From: Bacteroidales bacterium | GTDB taxonomy: Bacteria > Bacteroidota > Bacteroidia > Bacteroidales > Muribaculaceae | Direction: 5' to 3' | Assembly: GCA_014800065.1 (NCBI GenBank) | Contig: JAAVGX010000086.1 | Span: 1-8,829, forward strand | Length of the DNA: 8,829 nucleotides | In this document: positions 1 through 6,340 of the stretch, one piece after another | How positions within the stretch are numbered: the first letter of the stretch is position 1 | Layout of the letters: the number at the start of each line of letters is the position of its first letter | Notes under the pieces: generated by a model | The model's input: the letters and a program-made list of their open reading frames with translations, nothing else | What the model was told of the DNA's origin: nothing | Databases searched by the model: none | Translations under genes and position numbers: made by a program

Positions 1-768
1 CGCGACCATCAGATGCTCTCGCAGGACTATACAACTCTGCAGAACTCCCTCAACGATGAGCAGAAGCGCCGCACAACCGCCGAAGCTCTGCTGGAAGCCG
101 CAAAGAAGGCAAACGAACAACTTCGCCAGGACTACACCACACTCCAGGGCACCCTCAACAGCTCAATCAGCCAGAACAGCCAGGGTAATGCCAACATCTC
201 CAAGCTCGTGGATCAGATCAACGAATCCAACAAGTATATCCGCCGGTTGGTCGACGCCAAGAGCAAGTCCGACTCCCTCAATATGGTGCTGACCAACAAC
301 CTTACCCGTTCGCTGAGCCCCTCCGAGCGTGATGAGGTGAACGTGCGCGTCCTCAAAGGCGTAGTTTACATCTCGCTGGCTGACAATATGCTCTTTGAAT
401 CAGGCTCTTATCAGGTCAACTCACGCGCCCTCCAGACTCTGGGCAAGGTGGCAAAAATCATCAAGGATTATCCTAACTACGATGTACTCGTAGAGGGTAA
501 TACCGACGACGTGCCCATCTCACGCACAAACATCCGCAACAACTGGGACCTCTCCACTCTGCGCGCTTCCTCCATCGTGCAGGTGCTCCAGAACGAATTC
601 GGCGTATCGCCCAAGCGACTCACTGCTGCCGGTCGTGGTGAATACAACAACCTCGTGCCCAACGACACCGAGTATGGCCGTCAGCGCAACCGCCGTACCG
701 AAATCATCATCACCCCTCAGCTCGACGAATTCCTCGACCTGATTGACAAGGCCCCCGAGGAAAAGTAA
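1..768 (+). CDS. OmpA/MotB-like peptidoglycan-binding protein (5' end outside the window)
   Basis: The frame is open from base 1 (RDHQ precedes the first ATG at 13) with no stop, so the ATG at 13 is probably internal and the gene is 5'-truncated by the window. Numbering from that Met, residues 1-95 are hydrophilic and coiled-coil-like. They contain a repeated LxQDYTTLQ segment spaced exactly 35 residues (five heptads). Residues ~110-235 form an OmpA C-terminal domain: the EGNTDDVPI motif with the conserved Asp at 165, NWDLSTLRA with the conserved Arg at 184, and GRQRNRRTEIII at the end. In this family the Asp and Arg bind diaminopimelate of peptidoglycan, so the protein probably tethers the envelope to the cell wall from the periplasm. 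The NTDDVPI/NWDLS wording is closer to MotB-type than to classical OmpA. The usual His of GHTD is Asn here. No beta-barrel is visible in the part present. It ends 10 nt before the next gene, suggesting co-transcription. Confidence 0.88.
   Translation, partial: RDHQMLSQDYTTLQNSLNDEQKRRTTAEALLEAAKKANEQLRQDYTTLQGTLNSSISQNSQGNANISKLVDQINESNKYIRRLVDAKSKSDSLNMVLTNNLTRSLSPSERDEVNVRVLKGVVYISLADNMLFESGSYQVNSRALQTLGKVAKIIKDYPNYDVLVEGNTDDVPISRTNIRNNWDLSTLRASSIVQVLQNEFGVSPKRLTAAGRGEYNNLVPNDTEYGRQRNRRTEIIITPQLDEFLDLIDKAPEEK
16..159 (+). repeat. Imperfect 105-bp-period coding repeat in the coiled coil
   Basis: Bases 16-54 and 121-159 encode near-identical 13-residue segments (LSQDYTTLQNSLN and LRQDYTTLQGTLN). 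The offset is 105 bp, equal to 35 residues or five heptads. The nucleotides differ mostly at third positions, so the duplication is old and kept at the protein level. Whether more copies lie upstream of the window cannot be seen. Confidence 0.7.
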
Positions 769-778
769 CATTTGAATT

Positions 779-1447
779 ATGCTCTCTCTCTCCTTATATA
801 ATATATCACAGCTCAAGCGCCCGCTGGTGGTGCTTGGGCTTTTGATATTCCTCATAACCGGGGCACACGCGGCCGACCCGCGAGCCGACCTCAACCCCGA
901 CCTGCCCGCGGTGGTGCAGAACCCTTACCGCGGCTACTCGTGGAAAATCGACGAGGAGGGGGATACTATGCTCGTGATTCACATGCGCGACCTCACGGTG
1001 TACCCCCCGCTGAAGTTTAAGAACAAGAAGCAGGAAGAGGAGTACTGGCGCACGGTGCGCGATGTGAAACTGCTCCTACCTTATGCCAAACTGGTATCGG
1101 AAACGCTCATCGAAACTTATGAGTATATCGAAACATTTCCCACCCAGAAGGAACGAGAGGACTATCTCAAAAGCATGGAAAAGAGCATCTTCGAGCAGTA
1201 CAAGCCCATATTCCGCCGCTTCTCCAAGCGTCAGGCCAAAGTGCTAATCAAGCTAATTCAGCGCGAAACACATCAGAGCAGCTACGATATTGTCAAGGCT
1301 TTCCTGGGCTCCTTCCGCGCCACTTTCTGGCAGGGGTTCGGCAAACTTTTCGGTGTGAGTCTGAAAGGCGACTTCAAGCCTGAAAAGAATAAGGAGGATG
1401 CGATTCTGGACCGCGTAGCCTCCGGAGTGGAAAGGGGGATACTATGA
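779..1447 (+). CDS. DUF4294 family exported protein
   Basis: This 222-residue protein has an N-terminal signal peptide: a basic LKR at 12-14, a hydrophobic run at ~15-28, and a plausible signal peptidase I site after AHA at 29-31. The mature part is charged. It carries the features I associate with DUF4294: WRTVRDVKLLLPYAKLVSETL at ~90-110 and the distal FRATFWQGFGKLFG segment at ~179-192. The molecular function of the family is unknown; it is typical of Bacteroidota, where it often sits beside a Xer recombinase gene, as here. The ATG at 779 is the only start that gives the signal peptide. Its TGA overlaps the xerD ATG by 4 nt (ATGA at 1444-1447), which indicates translational coupling. Export to the periplasm is inferred from the signal peptide; there is no lipobox. 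Confidence 0.82.
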   Translation: MLSLSLYNISQLKRPLVVLGLLIFLITGAHAADPRADLNPDLPAVVQNPYRGYSWKIDEEGDTMLVIHMRDLTVYPPLKFKNKKQEEEYWRTVRDVKLLLPYAKLVSETLIETYEYIETFPTQKEREDYLKSMEKSIFEQYKPIFRRFSKRQAKVLIKLIQRETHQSSYDIVKAFLGSFRATFWQGFGKLFGVSLKGDFKPEKNKEDAILDRVASGVERGIL

Positions 1448-2349
1448 CTGCGCCCGATACTCCTTATTCACAGTTACGCCAGCTCTACGACTCCTACATG
1501 CTGTTGGAGCGAAACTTCAGCTCCCACACCCGCGCCGCCTATCTTGCCGACATCGACCGCCTGGCCTCTTACCTCGAAGATATAGGCGTCCTCCCTCAGC
1601 AGGCAACAATCGACCATCTGCGAGCCTTCGTGGGGTTGCTCCACGACCTTGGCATCAGCTCGGTGTCGCAGGCTCGAATCGTGTCAGGAATCCGCGCTTT
1701 CTTCCGATTTCTGGTGCTGGAAGGTGTGGTGGGTGCCAATGTGGCCGAGATGCTCGAAATGCCGGTGTTGGGGCGCCATCTGCCCGAGGTGCTCACCATC
1801 GACGAAGTGAACGCCCTGGCCGAGGCCGCGGATGATTCCACCGACATCGGTCGCCGAAATCGTGCAATAATCGAGGTTCTGTATGGTTCGGGACTGCGTG
1901 TATCGGAACTCTGCGCTTTGGAAATGAATCGGATACACCTCAGTGAAGCCGTCCTGACAGTCCTCGGCAAAGGCAAAAAGGAGCGAATGGTGCCGATGAG
2001 TCCGGAGGCGGTGGAGAGAATCAGAATGTATCTCGAAAACACGGATATTACCCCCGCACGAGGCCACGAGGGCTTTGTGTTTCATAATTACCGTGGCGAA
2101 CGCATCTCTCGCGTGAGCGTTTTTAAAATAGTTAAGCAACTGGCCTTGGATGCCGGAATCCGCAAAACCATCAGCCCCCACACCTTACGTCATTCATTCG
2201 CCACACACCTCCTTGAAGGCGGTGCCAATCTGCGAGCCATTCAGATGATGCTCGGACACGAGAGCATTGCCACCACGGAAATTTATCTTCATCTCGACAC
2301 CACGCGACTGCGCGACGAGATTCTCAGTCACCATCCGCGAAATCGCTGA
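1444..2349 (+). CDS. xerD: Xer-type tyrosine recombinase, probably XerD
   Basis: At 301 residues this is the normal XerC/XerD length. Residues ~8-95 are the SAM-like core-binding domain (YMLLERNFSSHTRAAYLADIDRL), and ~112-295 are the catalytic domain. All six catalytic residues are visible: Arg152 in GSGLRVSEL, Lys176 in LGKGKKER, His246 and Arg249 in PHTLRHSFATHLL, His272 in MLGHESIATTEIY, and nucleophile Tyr281. They lie within two to four positions of those in E. coli XerD. Xer proteins resolve chromosome dimers at dif near the division septum, working with FtsK. The choice of XerD over XerC rests on overall appearance and the DUF4294 neighbour, so it is less certain than the family call. 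No phage or integron genes are adjacent, so a mobile-element integrase is unlikely. The start overlaps the upstream stop, and the 3' end overlaps recQ on the other strand. Confidence 0.88.
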   Translation: MTAPDTPYSQLRQLYDSYMLLERNFSSHTRAAYLADIDRLASYLEDIGVLPQQATIDHLRAFVGLLHDLGISSVSQARIVSGIRAFFRFLVLEGVVGANVAEMLEMPVLGRHLPEVLTIDEVNALAEAADDSTDIGRRNRAIIEVLYGSGLRVSELCALEMNRIHLSEAVLTVLGKGKKERMVPMSPEAVERIRMYLENTDITPARGHEGFVFHNYRGERISRVSVFKIVKQLALDAGIRKTISPHTLRHSFATHLLEGGANLRAIQMMLGHESIATTEIYLHLDTTRLRDEILSHHPRNR

Positions 2350-4156
2350 TCAGGGCTAAGAAAGGCTCGGCGTACCGCGCAGCCTTCACTTCACCTACAC
2401 CGTTCACTTGCAGGAAGTCTTCGCGGGTGCGGGGTCGGCGCGTGGCCATGTCAAGCAGCGTGGCGTCGCTGAATATGCGGTAGGCGGGCATTCCGGCCTG
2501 GTTCGCTAACTGATAGCGGAGGGTTTTGAGGCGTTCGAAAAGGGCTTCCGTACCCGATACCGGGGCCGTTGCCACCGCTTCCTTTTTTCGCTTTTTGCGC
2601 TCTCGCGGTGCCTCTTCAGGCTGATATTCGCTCAGGTGGATTGTTTCTTCTCCGCGTAGCAACCTTTGGCCGAAGGGCGTAACCCTCAAGTGGTTATAGT
2701 CGTCGTAAGCGATTTCGAAAACACCCAGCTGGATGAGTTGCTGGATGTAGTGGCGCCACTCTTCCTTGCTGAGGTCCGATCCGGCGCCGAAAGTTTTGAT
2801 TTTATCCCAGCTGAACCGTTGGATTTCCGATGAAGACACACCGCGAAGAATATTAATGAGCGTAAACACACCCACACGCTTGCCTCCGGCGCGCATCACG
2901 GCGCTGAGAGCTTTCTGGGCTATGATGGTGCCGTCGATTCGCACGGGCGGACGTCGGCAGATGTCGCAGTTGCCGCAGTCTTGAGTACTCTCCTGGCTGA
3001 AATAGCTCAGCAGAATCCTTCGACGGCACACCTTGGCTTGGGCATAGGCCTCCATGCGCGCCAGCTTTTCGAGGTTCACCGACCTTTGGCCGGAGTCGTT
3101 TGCGAAATTGCGGCGTTGGATTACATCCTGAATGGAGTGGAACAGAATTGCCTGAGCGGGCAGTCCGTCGCGCCCGGCACGGCCTATTTCCTGATAGTAA
3201 CTCTCGATGTTCCCGGGCAGATTGAAGTGAATCACCCATCGGATATTGCTCTTGTCGATTCCCATGCCGAAAGCCACTGTGGCGCACACCACCTGCGCAT
3301 CGCCGTTCAGAAATGCTCGCAGCGACCGGTCGCGGTCGGCGGCGCTCATTCCGGCGTGGTAGCACACCGAGCGGATGCCTCGGGCAAGCAGTGTGGAGTG
3401 GAGGCTCTCGGCCCCTTTGCGCGAGAGGGTGTACACGATGCCCGAGTCCTGAGGATGGCGGAGAACCATGGCGTTGATAGTGTCTAACTTGTCCTCTCGC
3501 GAACGGTTGCCGAAGGCGTTGAGGGTGATGTTCGGGCGGTCGAAGGAGCCCAGATGGCAGTAGGGCGCATTCAGTCCGAGCTGACGGATGATGTCGTCGC
3601 GGGTGAGGCGGTCGGCGGTGGCCGTCAGCGCAATCATGGGCACATCGGGGCGCAACTGCTTGATTTGACCAAGGGCGGTGTAGTCGGGCCGGAAATCGTG
3701 GCCCCATTGCGAGATGCAGTGGGCCTCGTCGATGGCAAACAGACTTATATTCAGCTCATTCCAACCCGGTAGCTCGAGCAGTAGTCGCTCAGGCGATATG
3801 TACAGCAGTTTGATTTTGCCCTCTATGGCTTTTTGGAGGTTGTAGCGGTTGTCGCTTTCGCTCTGGTTTGAGTGGATACAGGCTGCCGGAATGCCGTTTG
3901 CCACAAGTCCCTGAGTTTGGTCCTGCATCAGTGCGATAAGTGGCGAAATCACCACCGCGCAACCCGGCATCAACAGCGCCGGAAGCTGGAAACAGAGCGA
4001 CTTACCCCCACCGGTAGGCATCAGCACCATGGCGTCGCGCCCTTGAAGCAGGGCCGACATTATCTCCCATTGACCCGGCCGAAATGAGTGGTACCCATAG
4101 AATCGGCTCAGCAACGAGAGGGCTTGACTTTGGAGTTGTGCGGGGGTGAGGCTCAT
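2324..4156 (-). CDS. recQ: ATP-dependent DNA helicase RecQ
   Basis: This 610-residue protein is full length for bacterial RecQ and has every domain in order. The superfamily 2 helicase core shows motif 0 (FRPGQ, 25-29), Walker A (MPTGGGKS, 46-53), the DEAH box (143-146), the aromatic-rich loop (CISQWGHDFRPDY, 147-159), motif III (TAT, 178-180) and motif VI (QEIGRAGRDG, 322-331). A four-cysteine zinc site follows (Cys377, 394, 397, 400), then an RQC winged helix (~405-510), a very basic linker (RERKKRKKE, ~518-526) and one HRDC domain (~536-605). RecQ unwinds DNA 3'-5' in recombination and repair at stalled forks. The ATG at 4154-4156 is the only start that keeps motif 0 intact. The gene is monocistronic in this window, divergent from greA and convergent with xerD, with its last 26 nt inside xerD. 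No inactivating change is seen. Confidence 0.96.
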   Translation of the reverse strand: MSLTPAQLQSQALSLLSRFYGYHSFRPGQWEIMSALLQGRDAMVLMPTGGGKSLCFQLPALLMPGCAVVISPLIALMQDQTQGLVANGIPAACIHSNQSESDNRYNLQKAIEGKIKLLYISPERLLLELPGWNELNISLFAIDEAHCISQWGHDFRPDYTALGQIKQLRPDVPMIALTATADRLTRDDIIRQLGLNAPYCHLGSFDRPNITLNAFGNRSREDKLDTINAMVLRHPQDSGIVYTLSRKGAESLHSTLLARGIRSVCYHAGMSAADRDRSLRAFLNGDAQVVCATVAFGMGIDKSNIRWVIHFNLPGNIESYYQEIGRAGRDGLPAQAILFHSIQDVIQRRNFANDSGQRSVNLEKLARMEAYAQAKVCRRRILLSYFSQESTQDCGNCDICRRPPVRIDGTIIAQKALSAVMRAGGKRVGVFTLINILRGVSSSEIQRFSWDKIKTFGAGSDLSKEEWRHYIQQLIQLGVFEIAYDDYNHLRVTPFGQRLLRGEETIHLSEYQPEEAPRERKKRKKEAVATAPVSGTEALFERLKTLRYQLANQAGMPAYRIFSDATLLDMATRRPRTREDFLQVNGVGEVKAARYAEPFLALISDFADGD

Positions 4157-4164
4157 ATTTTTTA

Positions 4165-4188
4165 CGCAAAGATAGGAATATATTTGCG
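4165..4188. promoter_or_regulatory. Back-to-back -7 boxes forming an inverted repeat (recQ leftward, greA side rightward)
   Basis: The minus strand reads TATCTTTG across 4174-4167 and the plus strand reads TATATTTG across 4179-4186. Both fit the Bacteroidota -7 consensus TAnnTTTG. With one more flanking CG on each side they form an inverted repeat: 10-bp arms (4165-4174 and 4179-4188), 9 of 10 positions matching, with a 4-bp GGAA spacer. No convincing TTTG -33 element lies at the expected distance for either. The leftward box is only 10 nt from the recQ ATG, so a recQ transcript would be almost leaderless. The match is to a short consensus, so the rightward box in particular may be fortuitous or may be an operator arm. 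Confidence 0.45.
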
Positions 4189-4230
4189 TTGGATGCTACT
4201 TTTAACAAACATTAAAGTTGTTCCCATCCC

Positions 4231-4258
4231 TTTCCTATCTCAAAAATGGCTAACTTTG
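4231..4258 (+). promoter_or_regulatory. Likely greA operon promoter (-7 box TAACTTTG)
   Basis: TAACTTTG at 4251-4258 is an exact TAnnTTTG box for the Bacteroidota primary sigma factor. A weak TTTC lies at 4231-4234 in place of the -33 TTTG, with a shorter than usual gap of 16 nt. Transcription would start about five bases after the box, giving a greA leader of roughly 85-90 nt. No other plus-strand box lies closer to greA. Confidence 0.55.
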
Positions 4259-4290
4259 CAGCGGAAATCTAAAAATCATACTCCTTTGCA

Positions 4291-4313
4291 CCCTTGCATC
4301 ATGGATTCAGGGG
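4291..4313 (+). other. Small hairpin in the greA leader
   Basis: CCCTTG (4291-4296) can pair with CAGGGG (4308-4313), six pairs including one G-U, around an 11-nt loop. It lies just upstream of the GAGGAG at 4317-4322. There is no following T-run, so it is not a terminator. It could affect leader translation or RNA stability, but it is short and may be chance. Confidence 0.3.
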
Positions 4314-4327
4314 TTTGAGGAGTCATT

Positions 4328-4369
4328 ATGTATCTGAAAATTATAGAATTATGGCTATTACCTATATGA
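4328..4369 (+). CDS. Possible 13-codon leader ORF overlapping the greA start
   Basis: GAGGAG at 4317-4322 lies 5 nt before an ATG at 4328. That ATG opens the frame MYLKIIELWLLPI and stops with TGA at 4367-4369, in a different frame from greA (ATG 4351). The ORF therefore runs across the greA initiation region and ends 19 nt inside it. A Shine-Dalgarno-like sequence this good is uncommon upstream of Bacteroidota genes, and it is 28 nt from the greA ATG, too far to serve greA directly. The peptide is hydrophobic and resembles nothing I know. It may be a regulatory upstream ORF or a chance arrangement. Confidence 0.3.
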   Translation: MYLKIIELWLLPI

Positions 4370-4821
4370 CAAAAGAGGGCTACGACCGCAAGATGGAGGA
4401 ACTGGCCTATCTCGAAAGCGTAAAGCGCCCGGAAGTGACCCGCGCTATCGCTGAAGCCCGCGACAAGGGCGACCTTTCTGAAAACGCCGAGTACGATGCC
4501 GCTAAGGAAGCTCAGGGCCTGCTCGAAATGAAGATTGCTCAGCTGAAGGACCTGGTGGCTAATGCCCGTATTATCGACGAGAGCCAGCTCAACACAGATG
4601 AGGTGCAGCTCCTGAACCGTGTTAAAATCAAGAACGTCGACACCGACCGCGAAATGGAGTACACTATCGTGGCTGACTCCGAGGCCGACATGAAGGCCAA
4701 GAAGATCGCTATCTCGACTCCCATTGCGCGAGGATTGCTCGGACACAAGGTGGGCGATGTGGTGGAAATTACCATACCCGCCGGTAAGGTCAAATTTGAA
4801 ATTCTCGAAATCGGTCTCTGA
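4351..4821 (+). CDS. greA: Transcription elongation factor GreA
   Basis: This 156-residue protein (E. coli GreA has 158) has the standard two parts. An N-terminal antiparallel coiled coil spans ~1-78, and a C-terminal FKBP-like domain spans ~82-156 and includes the family signature SPIARGLIG-like STPIARGLLGHKVGD. The coiled-coil tip reads ARDKGDLSENAEYDAAKE, placing Asp41 and Glu44 exactly where E. coli GreA has the acidic pair that reaches through the RNA polymerase secondary channel. GreA stimulates cleavage of backtracked RNA and restarts stalled polymerase. The ATG at 4351 was chosen because it gives this numbering and is preceded by an A/T-rich stretch. The frame is open 19 codons further upstream, but that extension has no family similarity. 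It is the first gene of a four-gene run; the next gene starts 10 nt after its stop. Confidence 0.95.
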   Translation: MAITYMTKEGYDRKMEELAYLESVKRPEVTRAIAEARDKGDLSENAEYDAAKEAQGLLEMKIAQLKDLVANARIIDESQLNTDEVQLLNRVKIKNVDTDREMEYTIVADSEADMKAKKIAISTPIARGLLGHKVGDVVEITIPAGKVKFEILEIGL

Positions 4822-4831
4822 CAATATTAAA

Positions 4832-5227
4832 ATGGCAAGCATCTTTTCACGCATTGTGGCCGGTGAGATTCCTTCCTACAAGGTTGCCGAGGACAACCGT
4901 CACTATGCTTTTCTGGATATAAATCCGCTCAATCCGGGTCATACTCTGGTCATTCCCAAAAAGGAAGTCGATTACATTCTTGACCTTGACGATAACGACT
5001 ATGCAGCCCTTCAGCTTTTTGCCAAGCGCGTGGCAAAGGCCGTTCAGAAGAGTGTCCCCTGCAAGCGCATTGCATTCGGTGTGATAGGGCTGGAAGTGCC
5101 TCATGCACACATTCATGTGGTGCCTATCAACGCCGAGTCGGATTTCGACTTTGCCCGTCCTAAAGCTCAGCTGTCGCCCGAGCAGATGAAAGAAATTGCA
5201 TCAACCATCGCATCAAATTTCGAATAA
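4832..5227 (+). CDS. HIT family protein (Hint-like nucleotide hydrolase)
   Basis: This 131-residue protein is the usual size for the HINT branch of the histidine triad superfamily. It opens with MASIFSRIVAGEIPSYKVAED, the family's standard N-terminus, continues through FLDINPLNPGHTLVIPKKEVD at ~28-47, and ends the catalytic core with HAHIHVVPIN. The triad is His91, His93 and His95, with His93 expected to be the nucleophile. Relatives hydrolyse adenosine phosphoramidates or similar nucleoside monophosphate adducts in the cytoplasm; the exact substrate cannot be read from sequence. The ATG at 4832 is preferred over an upstream frame opening at 4724 because that extension lies inside greA and does not resemble the family. 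It follows greA by 10 nt, and its TAA shares one base with the next ATG (TAATG at 5225-5229), which indicates translational coupling. Confidence 0.93.
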   Translation: MASIFSRIVAGEIPSYKVAEDNRHYAFLDINPLNPGHTLVIPKKEVDYILDLDDNDYAALQLFAKRVAKAVQKSVPCKRIAFGVIGLEVPHAHIHVVPINAESDFDFARPKAQLSPEQMKEIASTIASNFE

Positions 5228-6312
5228 TGAAAGTTAAATATATAGTTTACGCTGCCGCCCTGGCGATGATGGCCTCCTGCAGCGGTCCTAAGGGTTGGAC
5301 AGTTGAGGGTAATCTGACCGGTGTCGAAAAGGGTCGGAAGATTGCCGTTGAGGCTCTCAATAATGGAAATTGGTATGCCATCGACTCGGTGGCTGTGGGT
5401 GCCGATGGCAAGTTCAAGTACACCTCCGATGCACCGGCTGCTCGCCCCGAAGTGTTCCGGCTCAACCTCCCCGGTGGTGCGCTCTGTTTCCCCGTTGACT
5501 CCACCGATGTTGTCACCGTTAAACCCGGTGCGAACGGCTACACTCTCTCCGGCACATATCTGGCCACAATGGTGAGCCGTGTGGACAGCGTAATGGCAGA
5601 TGCTCATGTGCGCAAACTCGCTCACGATGACGCTTCTCTACGTCAGGCGCTGGTGGGATACATCATCAATGATACCACCGGACTGGTGGCATATTACACC
5701 CTCGGCAAGACAATCGGTAACCGACTTATCTTTGACCCCGCCGAAAGTATGGGCAACCGCGTGTACGGCGCTGCAGCTCAGGTGTTTGCCACTCACCACC
5801 CCGGCGACCCCCGCGGCGAGTTGCTCAAAAGCGCATATATGCAGGGCAGGGTAGCTTTAGGAAAGGTTGACCTCTCCAATCTGCCGGAGCGTACCATCGA
5901 GGCCAATGAGTCCGGTCTCATCAATGTGGTGCGGTACGACGATAAGGGCGTTAAGCACAGCCTCGCTGATGTGGCCGCTGAAAACAAGGTGGTGCTCCTC
6001 AACTTCACCGCTTATGGCATGGATAATTCTCCCGAGCTGAATATTATTCTGAACCAACTCTACACATTATATAAAAATAAGGGTTTTGAAATCTATCAGA
6101 TTGCTTTCGACCCCGAAGAAGTGGAGTGGAAAACTTCTGCACGAAATCTTCCCTGGATTACCGTGTGGAACTCACTTGCCGATGGCGATGAGGTGCTGGC
6201 AAACTACAATGTCGGCGCTATCCCTATGAGCTTCATCATCAGCAACGGCGAGATTGCAAAGCGTGTGCCCAATCCGGCCGACCTCCCCGCTCAGGTGGGT
6301 AAATATTTCTGA
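5227..6312 (+). CDS. Lipoprotein with DUF4369-like N-terminus and cysteine-less thioredoxin-like C-terminus
   Basis: This 361-residue protein has a lipoprotein signal peptide (basic MKVK, a hydrophobic stretch, then MMASC with Cys18 as the acylated residue). Residues ~23-115 resemble DUF4369, a beta-rich domain found before thioredoxin domains in Bacteroidota. Residues ~116-220 are helical and unassigned. Residues ~230-361 have a thioredoxin/TlpA-like layout: VVLLNFTAYGMDNSPELNIILNQLY aligns with the active-site strand and helix, and VGAIPMSFII carries the expected cis-proline at 333. Where TlpA proteins have WCxxC, this one has Met265 and Ser268. The only cysteines are Cys18 and Cys87, so it cannot do dithiol-disulfide exchange through the usual site. 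A binding or scaffold role is a guess. No acidic export signal follows Cys18, so retention in the periplasm is more likely than surface display. It is coupled to the HIT gene and lies 28 nt before the hexosaminidase. Confidence 0.82.
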   Translation: MKVKYIVYAAALAMMASCSGPKGWTVEGNLTGVEKGRKIAVEALNNGNWYAIDSVAVGADGKFKYTSDAPAARPEVFRLNLPGGALCFPVDSTDVVTVKPGANGYTLSGTYLATMVSRVDSVMADAHVRKLAHDDASLRQALVGYIINDTTGLVAYYTLGKTIGNRLIFDPAESMGNRVYGAAAQVFATHHPGDPRGELLKSAYMQGRVALGKVDLSNLPERTIEANESGLINVVRYDDKGVKHSLADVAAENKVVLLNFTAYGMDNSPELNIILNQLYTLYKNKGFEIYQIAFDPEEVEWKTSARNLPWITVWNSLADGDEVLANYNVGAIPMSFIISNGEIAKRVPNPADLPAQVGKYF

Positions 6313-6340
6313 AAACTAACACCTTAAAAACTATAATCCA

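Noticed and set aside
520..894. 124-codon antisense frame across the OmpA-like and DUF4294 genes
   Set aside because: It crosses two well-supported plus-strand genes and their junction, and its translation has no recognisable domain.
1684..2181. 165-codon antisense frame within xerD
   Set aside because: xerD has full-length catalytic motifs throughout this stretch. The antisense product resembles no family and has no promoter or start context.
1444..2349. Integrase of a mobile element
   Set aside because: The protein has XerD size and motifs, lies in a translationally coupled housekeeping operon, and has no att-like repeats, tRNA gene or phage genes beside it.
2853..3707. 284-codon open frame on the minus strand inside recQ
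   Set aside because: It lies in another frame of the recQ coding strand. Its product is rich in Arg, Pro and His with no family motifs, as expected of a shadow frame in GC-rich coding DNA.
4294..4350. Upstream TTG start extending GreA by 19 residues
   Set aside because: The extension (reading HHGFRGLRSHYV) has no GreA similarity. The ATG at 4351 puts Asp41 and Glu44 at the same numbers as in E. coli GreA.
4724..4831. Upstream start extending the HIT protein into greA
   Set aside because: The extra 36 residues are an out-of-frame reading of greA and do not resemble HIT proteins. MASIFSRI at 4832 is the usual family N-terminus.
4276..4854. 192-codon antisense frame covering greA
   Set aside because: greA is complete and unmistakable on the plus strand. 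The antisense product is a His- and Leu-rich mirror frame with no family resemblance.
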